From contig CAYQUX010000001.1 in NCBI GenBank assembly GCA_964420995.1, positions 1 through 64,000 of the forward strand: a DNA stretch of 64,000 nucleotides, written 5' to 3'. The translations under genes and the position numbers were made by a program. This document shows positions 62,432 through 64,000 of this stretch, one piece after another. Under the pieces are notes generated by a model, which was not told the DNA's origin, searched no databases, and saw only the letters and a program-made list of their open reading frames with translations. This stretch comes from Leptolinea sp964420995. GTDB lineage: Bacteria; Chloroflexota; Anaerolineae; Anaerolineales; Anaerolineaceae. Position 1 is the first letter of the stretch, and every line of letters starts with the position of its first letter.

Positions 62432-63865
62432 ATGGAAATAATCAGCCTACCCTTCCTTGTGTTCACCCTGGTCGCTCTGGTTGTTTATCACATACTTCCA
62501 GCACGCGGTCAGAATATCTGGCTGCTGGCCTGCTCACTCTACTTTGCCGCAACCTGGCGTTGGGAATTTGCCGCCGTGCTGGCCGTATCCATCGTGATCA
62601 ACTATGTTTTTGGATACATGATCCATCAATCAAGCCGATTCAGGGCTGTCTGGTTGATTGCCGGCATCACGTTGAACGTGTTGGGGTTGATCCTATTCCG
62701 CATGACGGGTAATTCCCTGTTCGATTCCCTGGCGCGGATCATCACTGACGGCAAAACGCTATCCACCCGATTGTTGATCCCAATCGGTTTCTCTTTCTAC
62801 ACCCTGCAGGCTATTTCTTATCTGGTGGATGTATCGAAGAAGAAAATTACACCTGCCGGTAATCTGGTCGATTTTGGCCTGTACCTCGCTTACTTTCCCC
62901 GCCTGGTCTCAGGGCCGATAGAACGGGCCGGCAAATTCCTTCCGCAATTACAGAAAAACCGCCTGGTAACAAACGCGGATCTGGCCGAAGGCGGCTGGCA
63001 AATTTGCACCGGTCTTTTTCGCAAGCTGGTGATCGCCAGCCTGTTGTTCACCCTGATACCGGAAGGGGTTTTTACCCGTTCCACGGAATTCGCGCTATCT
63101 GATCGCTGGACGGCGCTACTGGTGTATACCTTCTGGTTGTACAACGACTTTGCCGGTTACACATCGCTGGCGCGCGGCATCAGCCGTCTGTTCGGCATCC
63201 GGCTTTCACCGAATTTCCGGCAGCCTCTTTTCGCGCAAACTATGCTGGATTTCTGGAATCGCTGGCACATGAGTCTTTCCTTCTGGCTGCGGGATTACGT
63301 GTTCTTCCCCATTCAACGTAGTTTAGCCCGCTTGAATCTCTCAACCAATAACATCATTAGAATCATTCTTCCGCCATTTGTCACGATGACAATCAGCGGA
63401 TTATGGCACAGTGCCACATTTTCTCTGGTTGCGTGGGGTCTTCTGCATGGAATTTACCAGGTTGGCGACCATCTTCTTTCCCACAGGTCAATCAATGCCA
63501 CAACGGGAAACCGGCCTCAGTGGCAAAAGGTATTCCATTCGATCAAGGTTTTTATTTTTCTTCTCCCTGCCTGGATTTTGTTCGCCACCGGGGGATTAAA
63601 AATAGCGGGCAATTTTTCCATCTCCCTCTTTCGTGAAGGCGGGATTACACGCGTCAGACCACTGGAATTGATCATGCCCCTCGTCGGAATCGTGGTGTCA
63701 TTCGGGTTGGATTTTCTTCAGGAACGATACGGGGAGAATTTTTCAGCCTCCCATTTTCCAAAATACTTGCAATCCATATGTCTGGCAATTATGATTTTCG
63801 GTATAGTATTAAGCATTCTGTGGATGAATGTCCCCTCAGCAACATTTGTATACCAGGGATTCTAG
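62432..63865 (+). CDS. MBOAT family membrane O-acyltransferase
   Basis: 477 residues from ATG 62432, about ten to twelve hydrophobic helices. FYTLQAISYLVDVSKKK, YFPRLVSGPIERAGKFLPQL, DFAGYTSLARGISRLFGIRL and WNRWHMSLSFWLRDYVFFP are typical of the AlgI/DltB branch; the catalytic His is in SGLWHSATFS. The enzyme moves an acyl group across the membrane to the SGNH partner encoded just upstream, so the pair should modify an exported polymer, identity unknown. Confidence 0.95.
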   Translation: MEIISLPFLVFTLVALVVYHILPARGQNIWLLACSLYFAATWRWEFAAVLAVSIVINYVFGYMIHQSSRFRAVWLIAGITLNVLGLILFRMTGNSLFDSLARIITDGKTLSTRLLIPIGFSFYTLQAISYLVDVSKKKITPAGNLVDFGLYLAYFPRLVSGPIERAGKFLPQLQKNRLVTNADLAEGGWQICTGLFRKLVIASLLFTLIPEGVFTRSTEFALSDRWTALLVYTFWLYNDFAGYTSLARGISRLFGIRLSPNFRQPLFAQTMLDFWNRWHMSLSFWLRDYVFFPIQRSLARLNLSTNNIIRIILPPFVTMTISGLWHSATFSLVAWGLLHGIYQVGDHLLSHRSINATTGNRPQWQKVFHSIKVFIFLLPAWILFATGGLKIAGNFSISLFREGGITRVRPLELIMPLVGIVVSFGLDFLQERYGENFSASHFPKYLQSICLAIMIFGIVLSILWMNVPSATFVYQGF

Positions 63866-63886
63866 ATCTCTTATAAGGAATACGAC

Positions 63887-64000
63887 ATGAAAAAGAACTG
63901 GTACCAGAATGCCATTTTTTATGAATTATATGTGCGCGCTTTCCGTGACAGCAACGCAGACGGCAAAGGAGATATCCCCGGGGTAATAGAAAAATTGGAT
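63887..64000 (+). CDS. GH13 alpha-glucosidase/trehalose synthase family, partial (5' end only)
   Basis: The first 38 codons are within the window, from ATG 63887 with AAGGA before it. WYQNAIFYELYVRAF and DSNADGKGDIPGVIEKLD match the N-terminal (beta/alpha)8 entry motif of GH13, closest in wording to trehalose synthase (TreS) proteins. The rest lies to the right. TreS as opposed to another GH13 member cannot be decided. Confidence 0.8.
   Translation, partial: MKKNWYQNAIFYELYVRAFRDSNADGKGDIPGVIEKLD

Overview
The window looks like a stretch of a Chloroflexota chromosome, most likely class Anaerolineae. It probably comes from a draft or metagenome assembly, because a run of exactly 100 N breaks a tandem repeat. 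Supporting signs are exported proteins with Thr/Pro-rich linkers, a lipoprotein with an NBR1-type Ig domain, a CpXC protein, a T-box leader before thrS and a fused formiminotransferase/cyclodeaminase. This placement is inference from gene content, with no phylogeny behind it. The region is mostly core housekeeping with short accessory insertions. I see no rRNA, CRISPR array, insertion sequence or prophage.

Layout. 1-8 kb: a partial YvcK-type protein, a 56-bp tandem repeat with the gap, a GAF-PAS histidine kinase, a CpXC protein, an HtrA protease, and a divergent FHA-winged-helix regulator and Ser/Thr kinase separated by palindromes. 8-16 kb: a large exported GH3 protein, an AAA ATPase, a GT2 glycosyltransferase, a GNAT enzyme and two tandem DMT permeases. 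16-24 kb: overlapping alr-recJ, then tgt, uppP, a lipoprotein, recA, an NBR1-Ig lipoprotein and a C39-like peptidase. 24-35.7 kb: ahcY with a PfkB kinase (probably SAH recycling), a PAS-GGDEF cyclase, a TPR lytic transglycosylase lipoprotein, an unrecognised protein and pdhABC. 36-45 kb: T-box and thrS, a methyltransferase, OsmC, an XRE-cupin-NifX fusion, CorA, a frameshifted small gene, ppdK and a lone receiver. 45-54 kb: a CHAP-like exported protein, an S49 protease operon, a minus-strand salvage and tRNA-processing operon (tdk, hpt, cca, hydrolase), and rplU-rpmA-rpmE with tRNA-Glu upstream. 54-64 kb: a LysE exporter, an AbiE toxin-antitoxin pair with an in-frame stop in the toxin, an SRAP protein, a polytopic glycosyltransferase-like protein, ftcD, dcd, an SGNH-MBOAT acylation pair and the start of a GH13 gene.

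Themes. Cell-envelope work recurs: UppP, alanine racemase, GH3, lytic transglycosylase, CHAP and SGNH/MBOAT. Several promoters place a TATAAT-like box 6-7 nt before the start codon, which suggests leaderless transcripts. The most unusual items are the ribosomal protein L31 fused to an RNA polymerase alpha-CTD-like domain, the XRE-cupin-NifX three-domain protein, the AbiE locus with a 15-bp-arm operator and a likely Trp-to-stop change in the toxin, and the AATGATC palindromes between the FHA regulator and its neighbouring kinase.
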